Positions 1-9,754 of a stretch of DNA of 64,000 bases are shown here, piece after piece. The DNA comes from Rhizobium sp. R635 (GTDB taxonomy: Bacteria > Pseudomonadota > Alphaproteobacteria > Rhizobiales > Rhizobiaceae), in NCBI RefSeq assembly GCF_002211285.1, contig NZ_LOKX01000005.1, positions 62,001 to 126,000 of the forward strand, given 5' to 3'. How positions within the stretch are numbered: position 1 is the first letter of the stretch; each line of letters opens with the position of its first letter. The notes under the pieces are model-generated. The model had not been told where the DNA came from. It saw only the letters and a list, made by a program, of their open reading frames with translations, and made no database searches. The translations under genes were made by a program, and so were the position numbers.

Positions 1-1
1 T

Positions 2-838
<837 letters not shown>

Positions 839-843
839 CGCCA

Positions 844-887
844 TCCGGCGGGGTGACGGGAGAGGAGGAGTCTCCCATTCCGCCGGA
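844..887 (+). terminator. Long intergenic hairpin between ATPase and binding-protein genes
   Basis: The arms TCCGGCGG (844-851) and CCGCCGGA (880-887) enclose a second stem, GGGAGA (858-863) and TCTCCC (871-876). No T run follows. It is more likely an RNA-processing or stabilising element ahead of the binding-protein gene than a full terminator. Confidence 0.45.
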
Positions 888-1018
888 GCGCAAGCATTCG
901 AGGGGCGAGTTCTCCACCGGGGCGCACGCTCCTGTTTCGCGAATGCCAGGCCGCCGTTCACCAAGCGGGAGGTGAACGCCGGGGAATTGCTCCCGCTGTT
1001 TCAATGAGGAGGAATCTC

Positions 1019-2323
1019 ATGACGATCAAGAGACGTGAATTTCTTGCTGCATCGGCAGCCGTTGCCGGTGTCGCCGGCCTCGGCATCAAGCCCTCTTTCG
1101 CGCAAGCCGAACCGACCTATACGCCGGAAAGCGGCGCAAGCCTGCGGCTCCTGCGCTGGACGCCTTTCGTAAAGGGCGATGAGGAAGCCTGGATCGCCAA
1201 TACCAAGAAGTTCACCGAAGCGACCGGTGTGGAAGTACGCATCGACAAGGAGAGCTGGGAGGACATCCGTCCGAAGGCTGCCGTTGCCGCCAATGTCGGC
1301 TCCGGCCCCGACCTCATCATGTGCTGGTTCGACGACGCGCACCAATATCCGGACAAGCTGGTCGATCTCACCGAACTCGGCAATTATCTCGGCAACAAGT
1401 ACGAGGGCTGGTACGACGGCGTGAAAGGCTACGCCACACGCGATGACAAGTTCATCGCCATGCCGCTGACGGCGATCGGCAATGCCGTCGTCTATCGCGA
1501 CAGCCATGTGAAGGCGGCCGGTTTCAACGAATTCCCGAACGATACCGCAGGCTTCCTCGAACTCTGCAAGGCGATGAAGGCAAAGGGCACGCCCGCCGGC
1601 TTCCCGCACGGCAAGGCGGTCGGCGACGGCAACAACTACGCCCATTGGCTGCTCTGGAGCCATGGCGGCAAGATGGTCGACGAAGGCGGCACGGTGACGA
1701 TCAACAGCCCCGAGACGCTGGCTTCGATCAACTATGCCAAGGAACTCTACGCGACCTTCATTCCGGGCACGGAAAGCTGGCAGGACGTCAACAACAACCG
1801 CGCCTTCCTGGCCGGCCAGGTATCGCTGATCGCCAACGGCGTTTCGGTCTATTACACGGCCAAGAACGATCCGAAGCTTGCCGAGATCGCCAAGGACATC
1901 CGCACGACGAACTTCCCGATCGGACCGGTCGGCAAGAGCGTCGAGCTTTGCCAGACGAGCTCGCTGCTGCTCTTCAAGCACAGCAAATATCCGGAAGCCG
2001 CCAAGGCCTACATCAAGTTCATGATGGAAGCCGACCAGATGAATGCCTGGATCCAGGGCTCCAGCGCCTATTGCTGCCAGCCTTTGAAGGCCTTCGCCAA
2101 GAACCCGATCTGGACCGCCGACCCGGTGCACGCGCCCTATGCGCGCGCCTCGGAAAAGCTGCGCCCGAACGGTTATGCCGGCCCGCTCGGCTACGCCTCG
2201 GCAGCGACCATGGCCGACTACGTGCTGGTCGACATGTATGCCGCCGCCGTCACCGGCCAGAAATCGCCCGAGGACGCGATGAAGGAAGCCGAACGCCGGG
2301 CAAACCGCTACTACCGCGTCTGA
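1019..2323 (+). CDS. ABC transporter extracellular (sugar) solute-binding protein
   Basis: A periplasmic binding protein of about 434 residues, of the family that delivers sugars or polyols to MalF/MalG-type permeases. The N-terminus has a twin-arginine signal (KRREFLAASAAVAG) with cleavage likely after SFAQA, so export is probably by Tat. The start at 1019 is chosen because a strong AGGAGG lies at 1007-1012. An earlier in-frame ATG at 1004 would overlap that site. The gene sits between the ATPase and two permease genes on the same strand. The ligand cannot be read from the sequence; size and context fit a mono- or oligosaccharide or glycerol-phosphate-like compound. Confidence 0.9.
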   Translation: MTIKRREFLAASAAVAGVAGLGIKPSFAQAEPTYTPESGASLRLLRWTPFVKGDEEAWIANTKKFTEATGVEVRIDKESWEDIRPKAAVAANVGSGPDLIMCWFDDAHQYPDKLVDLTELGNYLGNKYEGWYDGVKGYATRDDKFIAMPLTAIGNAVVYRDSHVKAAGFNEFPNDTAGFLELCKAMKAKGTPAGFPHGKAVGDGNNYAHWLLWSHGGKMVDEGGTVTINSPETLASINYAKELYATFIPGTESWQDVNNNRAFLAGQVSLIANGVSVYYTAKNDPKLAEIAKDIRTTNFPIGPVGKSVELCQTSSLLLFKHSKYPEAAKAYIKFMMEADQMNAWIQGSSAYCCQPLKAFAKNPIWTADPVHAPYARASEKLRPNGYAGPLGYASAATMADYVLVDMYAAAVTGQKSPEDAMKEAERRANRYYRV

Positions 2324-2338
2324 TCCGGAGCCGAGACA

Positions 2339-2365
2339 TGCGGCATGCCTTTCCGGCATGCCGCA
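2339..2365 (+). terminator. Hairpin after binding-protein gene (attenuator or mRNA stabiliser)
   Basis: An 11-bp perfect stem, TGCGGCATGCC (2339-2349) with GGCATGCCGCA (2355-2365), and a 5-nt TTTCC loop. It lies 15 bases after the binding-protein stop and has no T tract. Hairpins in this position commonly protect binding-protein mRNA and reduce read-through into the permease genes. Confidence 0.55.
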
Positions 2366-2372
2366 GAGTTCT

Positions 2373-2480
2373 CTAAAGCGCGTCACATCAGATTTTGATC
2401 CATGCGCCGCGCTTTAGTTCCTTGTTTTTATGCATGTCGTTGTCCCGGAACCGCTGCACACTTCCGGGCGACATGCATCA
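2373..2480 (+). repeat. RIME-like intergenic repeat, copy A
   Basis: An element of about 108 bp with two internal palindromes: CTAAAGCGCG pairs with a GCGCTTTAG arm near 2409-2416, and GCATGTCG (2432-2439) pairs with CGACATGC (2469-2476). The block CCGCTGCACACTT lies between them. The same ordered blocks recur at 19535-19640. Size, two-palindrome structure and intergenic position match the RIME family of rhizobia. This copy lies inside an operon, between the binding-protein and permease genes. Confidence 0.75.
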
Positions 2481-2507
2481 GAATTGAATGCAATCTGGAG
2501 ACAAGCA

Positions 2508-3434
2508 ATGTCGACCTTGAAATCCGGGGATACGCGCGGCCCCTCGCTCCTGCAGAACAACAATGTGCTCGGCTTCCTCTTCATGCTGCCGGCCGCGGTG
2601 TTTCTCGTCTGCTTCCTCACCTATCCCCTGGGGCTCGGCGTCTGGCTTGGCTTTACCGACACGCGGATCGGCCGGGACGGCATCTTCATCGGCCTGGAGA
2701 ACTATCAGTTCCTGGCCGACGACGCGGTTTTCTGGCTGTCGGTCTTCAACACCATTCTCTACACCGTCATCGCCTCGGCTCTGAAATTCGCGCTCGGCCT
2801 GTGGCTGGCGCTGCTTCTGAACCAGCACCTACCGTTCAAATCCTTCTTCCGGGCGATCGTGCTGCTCCCCTGGGTGGTGCCGACGGTGCTTTCGGCGCTG
2901 GCCTTCTGGTGGATCTACGATTCCCAGTTCTCGATCGTCTCCTGGTCGCTGATGAAGCTCGGGCTGATCAGCGCGCCGATCAACTTCCTCGGCGATCCCA
3001 CCAATGCCCGCATCTCGGTCATCGTCGCCAATGTCTGGCGCGGCATTCCCTTCGTGGCGATCTCGCTGCTCGCCGGCCTGCAGACCATCCCGGCCTCGCT
3101 GCAGGAAGCGGCCTCGCTCGACGGCGCGACGAGCTGGCAGCGCTTCCGCTATGTGACGCTGCCGATGCTGACGCCGATCATCGCCGTCGTCATGACCTTC
3201 TCGGTGCTCTTCACCTTCACGGATTTCCAGCTGATCTACGTGCTGACCAAGGGCGGGCCCGTCAACGCCACGCATCTGATGGCCACACTCTCCTTCCAGC
3301 GCGGCATTCCGGGCGGGCAGCTCGGGGAGGGCGCGGCCATCGCCGTCGCCATGATACCCTTCCTGCTCGGCGCCATCATGTTCAGTTTCTTCGGTCTGCA
3401 ACGCCGCAAATGGCAGCAGGGCGGACAGGATTAA
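2508..3434 (+). CDS. Sugar ABC transporter permease, MalF type
   Basis: An inner-membrane permease of 308 residues with about six transmembrane segments; the first is near residues 20-45. The cytoplasmic EAA loop reads EAASLDGATSWQRF, the contact site for the ATPase. The start at 2508 is preceded by GGAG (2497-2500) at good spacing. A longer in-frame extension to 2430 would run through the RIME-like repeat and lacks permease character. It pairs with the next permease, 10 bases downstream, to form the heterodimeric channel. Confidence 0.9.
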   Translation: MSTLKSGDTRGPSLLQNNNVLGFLFMLPAAVFLVCFLTYPLGLGVWLGFTDTRIGRDGIFIGLENYQFLADDAVFWLSVFNTILYTVIASALKFALGLWLALLLNQHLPFKSFFRAIVLLPWVVPTVLSALAFWWIYDSQFSIVSWSLMKLGLISAPINFLGDPTNARISVIVANVWRGIPFVAISLLAGLQTIPASLQEAASLDGATSWQRFRYVTLPMLTPIIAVVMTFSVLFTFTDFQLIYVLTKGGPVNATHLMATLSFQRGIPGGQLGEGAAIAVAMIPFLLGAIMFSFFGLQRRKWQQGGQD

Positions 3435-3444
3435 GGAGCAAGCC

Positions 3445-4344
3445 ATGTCGACCAATCTCAAAACGGCCGATGAGGTCCTGACAGACAATGCCGAGGGCAT
3501 GAGCTACCTGAACCGCCTGCCGCGGCGCGTGGTGATGCTCTACCTGCCGATGGCGGTCTTCGTCTTCGTGCTGCTCTTTCCCTTCTACTGGATGGCGATC
3601 ACCGCCGTGAAGCCGAACGAGCAGCTGACGGACTACAACAATTACAGCCCCTTCTGGGTGGTCGGGCCGACGCTCGACCACATCAAATACCTGTTCCTGG
3701 AGACATCCTATCCCGGCTGGCTGTGGAACACGATGCTGGTGGCCGTGGGCTCGACCGCACTGTCGCTGGTGGCCTCGGTCTTCGGCGCCTATGCGATCGA
3801 GCGCGTGCGCTTCACCGGCTCGCGCCAGATCGGCCTCGTCATCTTCCTCGCCTATCTCATTCCGCCGTCGATCCTCTTCATCCCGCTCGCCTTCATCGTC
3901 TTCAAGCTCGGGATCTACGACTCGCGCCTGGCGCTGATCTTCACCTATCCGACCTTCCTCATTCCCTTCTGCTCCTGGCTGCTGATGGGCTATTTCCGCT
4001 CGATCCCGTTCGAGCTCGAAGAAAGCGCGCTGGTGGACGGCGCCAACCGCTGGCAGATCCTCGTCAAGATCATCCTGCCGCTTGCGGTGCCGGGCCTGAT
4101 CTCGGCCGGCATCTTCGCCTTCACGCTCTCCTGGAACGAATTCATCTACGCGCTGACATTCATCCAGTCCTCGGAGAACAAGACCATTCCGGTCGGCGTC
4201 CTCACCGAACTAGTGCGCGGCGACGTCTTCGAATGGGGATCGCTGATGGCGGGCGCACTGTTCGGCTCCCTGCCTGTCGTCATCCTCTACTCCTTCTTCG
4301 TCGACTACTACGTGTCCTCGATGACCGGTGCGGTGAAGGAATAG
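3445..4344 (+). CDS. Sugar ABC transporter permease, MalG type
   Basis: The second inner-membrane permease of the importer, 299 residues. Its N-terminus is cytoplasmic, the first membrane segment is near residues 32-52, and the EAA loop reads EESALVDGANRWQI. The start is preceded by AAGGAG in the 10-base gap after the first permease. This is the last gene of the operon; no convincing terminator is visible in the 157 bases before the first Mur-type site. It should form the channel with the MalF-type subunit. Confidence 0.9.
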   Translation: MSTNLKTADEVLTDNAEGMSYLNRLPRRVVMLYLPMAVFVFVLLFPFYWMAITAVKPNEQLTDYNNYSPFWVVGPTLDHIKYLFLETSYPGWLWNTMLVAVGSTALSLVASVFGAYAIERVRFTGSRQIGLVIFLAYLIPPSILFIPLAFIVFKLGIYDSRLALIFTYPTFLIPFCSWLLMGYFRSIPFELEESALVDGANRWQILVKIILPLAVPGLISAGIFAFTLSWNEFIYALTFIQSSENKTIPVGVLTELVRGDVFEWGSLMAGALFGSLPVVILYSFFVDYYVSSMTGAVKE

Positions 4345-4501
4345 CCTCACCTATCGGGCCGGCTGCGGAGCGTCTGGAAACCTCCGCGGCCGCTTGCTTT
4401 GCGTGAACCATTGCGGCGGAGATTCGCTTGGGAGGCCTGCTGTTTTGCGACAGCGGGCCGATTTGATGTTCGGCGGCCAATCCTCCTCGTTGAATTTCTT
4501 A

Positions 4502-4523
4502 TTGCAATTCATTCGCAATTGCA
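4502..4523 (+). promoter_or_regulatory. Mur-responsive (MRS-like) operator 1 upstream of sitA
   Basis: TTGCAATTCATTCGCAATTGCA has the 7-bp inverted arms TGCAATT and AATTGCA and lies about 95 bases before the sitA start. In rhizobia, the Fur-family Mn sensor Mur binds motifs of this TGCAA...TTGCA type at sitABCD. Assignment is by motif resemblance and context. Confidence 0.65.
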
Positions 4524-4584
4524 GAATATGGAGGAACCGGGGGCCGTGTCTTGCAAACCATGTGAGCAGGTTGCGATCTCGAAC

Positions 4585-4605
4585 TGCAATTAATTCTTAA
4601 TAGCA
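4585..4605 (+). promoter_or_regulatory. Mur-responsive (MRS-like) operator 2 upstream of sitA
   Basis: TGCAATTAATTCTTAATAGCA is a dyad of 9-bp arms with one mismatch, TGCAATTAA and TTAATAGCA around TTC. It ends 13 bases before the sitA ATG and would cover the start region of the transcript or the ribosome site. Together with the copy at 4502-4523 it gives the two-operator layout known for rhizobial sit genes. Confidence 0.6.
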
Positions 4606-4618
4606 ACCGGAGACATCC

Positions 4619-5533
4619 ATGCTCGATAAGGTACGACGGTCGGTCCTGGCCGGGATGATGGGAGCGGCGTTTGCGGCCGTGCTGACGGTCATGCCGGCAT
4701 CGGCGCAGGAGAAGTTCAAGGCGGTGACGACCTTCACCGTCATCGCCGACATCGCCAAGAACGTCGCGGGGGACGCGGCGGTCGTCGAGTCCATCACCAA
4801 GCCGGGCGCCGAGATCCACAATTACCAGCCGACGCCGGGCGATATCCAGCGCGCCCAGGGCGCCCAGCTCATCCTGTGGAACGGGCTCAATCTCGAGCGC
4901 TGGTTCGAGAAATTCTTCCAGAACCTGAACGATGTGCCTGACGTCGTCGTCTCCACCGGCGTCGAACCGATGGGCATTTCCGAAGGCCCCTATGAGGGCA
5001 AGCCGAACCCGCATGCCTGGATGTCGCCGACGGCGGCGCTGATCTATGTCGACAATATCCGCGATGCCTTCGTCAAGCACGATCCCGCCAATGCCGAGGC
5101 CTACAAGGCCAATGCCGAAGCCTACAGGGAGAAGATCAAGGCGACCATCGATCCCATCAAGACGCAGCTTGCCGCCGTGCCAGAGGCCAAGCGCTGGCTG
5201 GTGTCGAGCGAAGGCGCCTTCTCCTATCTCGCCCGCGATTTCGGCTTGAAGGAACTCTATCTGTGGCCGATCAACGCCGACCAGCAGGGCACGCCGCAGC
5301 AGGTGCGCAAGGTGATCGACGCCGTCCGCAAGAACGGCATCACCGTCGTCTTTTCCGAAAGCACGATCTCGTCCAAGCCCGCCGAACAGGTGGCGCGGGA
5401 GACGGGCGCCAAATATGGCGGCGTTCTCTATGTCGACTCGCTGAGCGAGGCCGATGGCCCGGTTCCGACCTATCTCGATCTCCTCAAGGTCACGTCGGAA
5501 ACCATCGCCAAGGGCCTGGCGTCCTCATCCTGA
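4619..5533 (+). CDS. sitA: Manganese/zinc ABC transporter periplasmic metal-binding protein SitA
   Basis: A periplasmic metal-binding protein (cluster A-I, 304 residues) that delivers Mn2+, possibly Zn2+ or Fe2+, to the SitB/C/D transporter. A Sec signal peptide spans about residues 1-29, ending MPASAQ. The expected metal ligands are visible: His67 (EIHNYQP), His132 (NPHAWMS), Glu198 (SSEGAF) and Asp273 (YVDSLS). There is no His-rich loop of the ZnuA kind, which favours Mn over Zn. It is the first gene of sitABCD and is preceded by two Mur-like operators, so repression by Mur under Mn sufficiency is expected. Confidence 0.93.
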   Translation: MLDKVRRSVLAGMMGAAFAAVLTVMPASAQEKFKAVTTFTVIADIAKNVAGDAAVVESITKPGAEIHNYQPTPGDIQRAQGAQLILWNGLNLERWFEKFFQNLNDVPDVVVSTGVEPMGISEGPYEGKPNPHAWMSPTAALIYVDNIRDAFVKHDPANAEAYKANAEAYREKIKATIDPIKTQLAAVPEAKRWLVSSEGAFSYLARDFGLKELYLWPINADQQGTPQQVRKVIDAVRKNGITVVFSESTISSKPAEQVARETGAKYGGVLYVDSLSEADGPVPTYLDLLKVTSETIAKGLASSS

Positions 5534-5545
5534 TCGGCCGATAGG

Positions 5546-5567
5546 GGCCTCGCCTGCGGGCGGGGCC
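5546..5567 (+). terminator. Hairpin between sitA and sitB
   Basis: GGCCTCGCC (5546-5554) pairs with GGCGGGGCC (5559-5567), with one G-U pair and a TGCG loop. No T run follows. It lies just after the binding-protein gene, like the hairpins at 2339 and 25214, and probably sets relative sitA expression. Confidence 0.5.
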
Positions 5568-5594
5568 TGTTCATGTGTTCATGGGGGTGTTTCG

Positions 5595-6500
5595 ATGAGT
5601 GTTCAACCCGGCCGGCAGAAGCAGGCCGCATCCGGTTTCGAGGGGACCGGGATTTTGGTGGACGGCGCGACCGTCACCTATCGCAACGGCCATACGGCGC
5701 TGCGGGACGCAAGTTTCACCACCCCCACCGGCACGATCACCGCGCTGGTCGGCGTCAACGGTTCGGGAAAATCGACGCTCTTCAAATCGATCATGGGCTT
5801 CATCCGCCTCGCCAAGGGCGAGATCCGCGTGCTCGGCATGCCGGTCAAGGATGCGCTGCGAAAGAACCTCGTCGCCTATGTGCCGCAGTCGGAAGAGGTC
5901 GACTGGAATTTTCCGGTTCTGGTCGAGGACGTCGTGATGATGGGCCGCTACGGCCATATGGGCATGATGCGTAATCCGAAGGCCGCCGATCACCAGGCGG
6001 TGGCCGCCGCCCTTGCCCGCGTCAACATGAGCGAATTCCGCAAGCGCCAGATCGGCGAGCTTTCCGGCGGCCAGAAGAAGCGGGTTTTCCTCGCCCGCGC
6101 GCTGGCGCAGGACGGAAAGGTCATCCTGCTCGACGAGCCGTTTACCGGCGTGGACGTCAAGACCGAGGAGCAGATCATCAAGCTGCTCCGGGAACTCCGC
6201 GACGAGGGCCGCGTCATGCTGGTTTCGACGCATAATCTCGGCTCCGTGCCGGAATTCTGCGACAGGACGATCCTGATCAAGGGCACGGTGCTCGCCTACG
6301 GCCCGACCTTCGAAACCTTCACCCAGGAAAACCTGGAGAAGGCCTTCGGCGGCGTGCTGCGCCATTTCGTGCTGACCGAAGCCCCAAGCGGCAGGCCGAC
6401 ATCGATCGGCTTGGTCAGCGACGACGAACGGCCTCTCGTGTTTCGCGAAGGCAAGGCGACCGCAGGCGCATCGGATGGAGACGGCGGAGGCTGGGAATGA
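5595..6500 (+). CDS. sitB: Manganese ABC transporter ATP-binding protein SitB
   Basis: The ATPase of the Sit importer, 301 residues from the ATG at 5595. Walker A is GVNGSGKST, the signature is [10 protein letters not shown], Walker B is [12 protein letters not shown] and the H-loop is VSTHN. A longer in-frame reading from 5454 would overlap the end of sitA and adds only low-complexity residues, so the shorter form is preferred. The C-terminal extension of about 40 residues after GGVLRHF is typical of SitB-like proteins. The stop overlaps the sitC start by 4 bases (ATGA), showing translational coupling. Confidence 0.92.
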   Translation: MSVQPGRQKQAASGFEGTGILVDGATVTYRNGHTALRDASFTTPTGTITALVGVNGSGKSTLFKSIMGFIRLAKGEIRVLGMPVKDALRKNLVAYVPQSEEVDWNFPVLVEDVVMMGRYGHMGMMRNPKAADHQAVAAALARVNMSEFRKRQIGELSGGQKKRVFLARALAQDGKVILLDEPFTGVDVKTEEQIIKLLRELRDEGRVMLVSTHNLGSVPEFCDRTILIKGTVLAYGPTFETFTQENLEKAFGGVLRHFVLTEAPSGRPTSIGLVSDDERPLVFREGKATAGASDGDGGGWE

Positions 6501-7357
6501 CGGCCATTCTCACCGAGCCCTTCACCTACAACTACATGCTGAACGCCATGTGGGTCTCTGCCCTCGTCGGCGGCGTTTGCGCCTTTCTCTCCTGTTACCT
6601 GATGCTGAAGGGCTGGTCGCTGATCGGCGATGCGCTCTCGCATGCGATCGTCCCCGGCGTGGCCGGCGCCTATATGCTCGGGCTTCCCTTCTCGATCGGC
6701 GCTTTCTTCTCCGGCGGGCTTGCCGCCGCCGCCATGCTTTTCCTCAATCAGCGCACCAAGCTGAAGGAAGACGCCATTATCGGCCTGATCTTTTCCTCCT
6801 TCTTCGGGCTCGGCCTGTTCATGGTGTCGCTGAAGCCGACCGCGGTGAACATCCAGACGATCGTGCTCGGCAACATTCTCGCCATCACGCCCGAGGATAC
6901 GCTGCAGCTTGCCATCATCGGCTTCGTGTCGCTGGCCATCCTGCTCGTCAAATGGAAGGATCTGATGGTCACATTCTTCGACGAGAACCATGCCCGCTCG
7001 ATCGGCCTCAATCCGACCGTGCTCAAGATCATGTTCTTCACGCTGCTTTCCGCCTCCACCGTCGCAGCGCTTCAGACGGTCGGCGCGTTCCTGGTCATCT
7101 GCATGGTGGTGACGCCGGGCGCGACCGCCTATCTGCTGACCGACCGTTTCCCGCGGCTCCTGCTCATCGCGGTGGCGATCGGCTCGATCACCAGCTTCGC
7201 TGGCGCCTATGCGAGCTATTTCCTCGATGGGGCGACCGGCGGCATCATCGTCGTGCTGCAGACGGCAATCTTCCTGCTTGCCTTCTTCCTCGCCCCCAAG
7301 CACGGAATGCTCGCCGCACGCAGGCGGGCCGCGCAGGCCCTGGAGGCCGGACGATGA
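6497..7357 (+). CDS. sitC: Manganese ABC transporter permease SitC
   Basis: A hydrophobic permease of 286 residues (ABC-3 family) with about eight transmembrane segments. It has the family-typical [20 protein letters not shown] segment near residues 38-57, where aspartate and histidine line the metal path. It overlaps sitB and sitD by 4 bases each. The closest relative in the window is SitD, which carries the matching segment GWSLMGDAISHAVFPGVVIA; the two are ancient paralogues that pair to form the channel. Confidence 0.92.
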   Translation: MTAILTEPFTYNYMLNAMWVSALVGGVCAFLSCYLMLKGWSLIGDALSHAIVPGVAGAYMLGLPFSIGAFFSGGLAAAAMLFLNQRTKLKEDAIIGLIFSSFFGLGLFMVSLKPTAVNIQTIVLGNILAITPEDTLQLAIIGFVSLAILLVKWKDLMVTFFDENHARSIGLNPTVLKIMFFTLLSASTVAALQTVGAFLVICMVVTPGATAYLLTDRFPRLLLIAVAIGSITSFAGAYASYFLDGATGGIIVVLQTAIFLLAFFLAPKHGMLAARRRAAQALEAGR

Positions 7358-8199
7358 CGATCACCGAAACGCTGCTTTCGCCTTTCCAGTTCGAATTCAT
7401 GGTCCATGCGCTTGTCATTTCGGTGCTGGTCGCCGTGCCCATGGCGCTTCTGTCCTGCTTCGTGGTGCTGAAGGGCTGGTCGCTGATGGGCGACGCGATC
7501 AGCCACGCGGTCTTTCCGGGCGTCGTCATCGCCTATATCGTCGGCTTTCCCTATGCCGTCGGCGCCTTCGCAGCCGGCATGATCTGCGCCATCGCCACCG
7601 GTTTCCTGAAGGACAACAGCCGCATCAAGCAGGATACGGTGATGGGCATCGTCTTTTCCGGCATGTTCGGTCTGGGTCTGGTGCTCTACGTCAAAATCCA
7701 GACCGACGTGCATCTCGACCATATCCTGTTCGGCGACATGCTCGGCGTTTCCTGGGGAGACATTGCGCAGGCGGCCGCGATCGCCGCGGTCACGGCGGGC
7801 ATTCTCGGCGTCAAATGGAAAGACTTCCTGCTGCATGCTTTCGACCCCACGCAGGCAAAAGCCGTGGGGCTCAGGATCGGTCTCCTGCATTACGGCCTGC
7901 TCGCTCTCATCTCGCTCACGATCGTCGGCGCCCTGCAGGCGGTCGGCATCATCCTTTCGATCGCCATGCTGATCGCGCCCGGCGCCATCGCCTTCCTGCT
8001 GACCCGCAAGTTCAGCACCATGCTCATCCTGTCGGTCGCCATCGCCGTCACCGGCTCCTTCACCGGCGTCTACCTGTCCTTCTTCATCGACAGCGCCCCC
8101 GCACCGACCATCGTGCTCGTGCTCTCAATCATTTTCGTCCTTGCCTTCATCCATGCCACGCGCCAGGCGGCGCGGATCGATGCGGCGGAGACGGTCTAG
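7354..8199 (+). CDS. sitD: Manganese ABC transporter permease SitD
   Basis: The second ABC-3 family permease, 281 residues, starting at the ATG that overlaps the sitC stop. The conserved segment GWSLMGDAISHAVFPGV lies near residues 39-55. The C-terminus is short and charged (ATRQAARIDAAETV). It is the last gene of sitABCD; the sequence composition changes immediately after its stop, where the accessory island begins. Confidence 0.92.
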   Translation: MTITETLLSPFQFEFMVHALVISVLVAVPMALLSCFVVLKGWSLMGDAISHAVFPGVVIAYIVGFPYAVGAFAAGMICAIATGFLKDNSRIKQDTVMGIVFSGMFGLGLVLYVKIQTDVHLDHILFGDMLGVSWGDIAQAAAIAAVTAGILGVKWKDFLLHAFDPTQAKAVGLRIGLLHYGLLALISLTIVGALQAVGIILSIAMLIAPGAIAFLLTRKFSTMLILSVAIAVTGSFTGVYLSFFIDSAPAPTIVLVLSIIFVLAFIHATRQAARIDAAETV

Positions 8200-8408
8200 C
8201 CGGCGCCGTCAATAAAGCAGGCCAGTACGAAGGCGAAATGGTCGATCAACCGAAAAACCCGTCTCCGATTTCTGTACGACGCAGAGGCGGGCTTCCTCCA
8301 CGCGATCTAGGATACCTCGATGGATTACAGCCGACGGTGACGAAACCAGGCGCAAAATCCACCTTCTCTACGTGACCTGGTTGATAGAAGTCGAACGTTA
8401 ACGCCCCA

Positions 8409-8863
8409 TCACTCTGACTTGCCATTGATCGATATCTGCGGGACCCGCACCAATTTGTCGGCCACGTCAACGTCCCGCTTGTCCCGAAGGCCCAAATCGC
8501 GGGCGACGATGTTCAAATTCAGCAGGTCGGCGGCCGCCCCTTCGTACTTCTGGGCAGAATGATTTCCTCGACGCGCGTTACTACTCCCGAGAAATCACTC
8601 TCGCTGCGGTATTCATCCCACGTGCCGCGAGCGATATCGAGGAAGGTGCAGAGCCCCGCAATGGTCATAGCGCGCATCTTCCAGAAATTGCTTTGCGGTC
8701 ACCTTGCCACCGGATGCGAATGCTCTACTCTCCCAAAGCGGTTTTTCCTCTACCCAAGCGAAATACTCGCTTGCAGCGGCCCAATTTCCGGAGATGCGAA
8801 TGTTGGTATCCGGCCATGGCTGCCTGGAGCCATCCAGAACTCATTTCCTTTTGGAGCTGCCAT
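8409..8863 (-). pseudogene. Frameshifted phage terminase small subunit
   Basis: Read on the minus strand, consecutive pieces in different frames join into one recognisable small terminase. The first begins [18 protein letters not shown] from an ATG at 8863. The second contains [20 protein letters not shown], the third [20 protein letters not shown], and the last LLNLNIVARDLGLRDKRDV, ending at a TGA at 8411-8409. At least three indels separate the pieces: between ASPE and the next block (about 8790-8800), near 8670 and near 8565. Order and spacing match phage small terminases of the kind with EYFAWVE, LC.FL.I and ARDLGL..K motifs. No large terminase is visible next to it. It is a decayed prophage remnant. 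Confidence 0.8.
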
Positions 8864-9064
8864 TGGCCACCTTTGCCGGTCTGAGCGGCTGAAAATTGGC
8901 GACAATGAGATCGTCACCACGTCCAGCCATGAGGCCTTAAGAATTCGCCGGCTGCAGATGATGCGCACCCCATCATTGTATCGCACTTTGCTGCATACAC
9001 ACTAGGAGTTGACTGCAAAGAAGAATCATCAATTAATAAAGTTCGTTAGCTTGAGAGGGGCATC

Positions 9065-9721
9065 ATGAAAACCTTTTTTGTACTTGTTTCATCCGCAGCA
9101 TTAGTAACATCTTGCGGAACTGACGGAACGTTTCTTCCGCGACGTATGTACATCAAACAAACCGCGGCCGTTGACGCTTTAGGGCCGGGCGCTATTTCAA
9201 CAAGCTTGGTGCGCGCAACGACAATTCAGCCAGGGCGCATCTATCACCAAGCCGCCGACGGTTCGATACATCCTATCTGCCAGAAGGATTTTGAAAAACA
9301 AAATGCGTTAAAGGCTATGCCAGTAAAAGAGGAGAAGCGTCCCGGCGATATCGCCGAAGACACCGTCTATCAAGCGAGTGTTTCTCTTCCCCTCGGGCTC
9401 GGGAAAGCTAGGTTCCCTTACGATCGAGTAAAGGTGACGGGTTTCACCGTCACTTCTATTGATGGCGTTGATAATGTGCCCAGTTACATTCTCAGCAACC
9501 TAGCGTCCAAATGCAAAACGGAGACCCTAAAAAACAACAGGCCGTACTACGTTACATCCGCAGTTGCTGTTGCGGACAAAGCAGAAACATACTCCCGGAG
9601 CGCCGTCGATTCAGTTAGCGTTGGCCCTTTCACCTATGAAGGGGGCGAAGAAACAAAAGGGCCCACGCGATCGAATGTTGTCTTTGCGGCAACTGCTCGA
9701 CGTGTCTCTAAGGAACCTTAG
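9065..9721 (+). CDS. Hypothetical lipoprotein
   Basis: A 218-residue protein of unknown function. The N-terminus has a lipoprotein signal with lipobox VTSC and Cys17 as the lipidation site (FVLVSSAALVTSC), so it should be membrane-anchored on the periplasmic side. The start follows a GAGAGGGGC ribosome site. Codon use is visibly AT-richer than in flanking operons. The central region carries a K/E-rich stretch and two Cys residues beyond the lipobox. It lies in the phage-derived island and might be a superinfection or lysis-related lipoprotein, but nothing in the sequence proves this. Confidence 0.6.
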   Translation: MKTFFVLVSSAALVTSCGTDGTFLPRRMYIKQTAAVDALGPGAISTSLVRATTIQPGRIYHQAADGSIHPICQKDFEKQNALKAMPVKEEKRPGDIAEDTVYQASVSLPLGLGKARFPYDRVKVTGFTVTSIDGVDNVPSYILSNLASKCKTETLKNNRPYYVTSAVAVADKAETYSRSAVDSVSVGPFTYEGGEETKGPTRSNVVFAATARRVSKEP

Positions 9722-9754
9722 CGCAGGCACCTAAACTGGGGTGGCATCGTAGGA

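Noticed and set aside
1001-2386. Long minus-strand open frame opposite the sugar-binding protein gene
   Set aside because: It is the antisense of a clear Tat-exported binding protein, is rich in Arg/Gly/Val from GC-rich codons and shows no family motif.
8239-8373. Short plus-strand frame after sitD
   Set aside because: 45 codons without a clear ribosome site or family features; probably non-coding scar sequence next to the terminase remnant.
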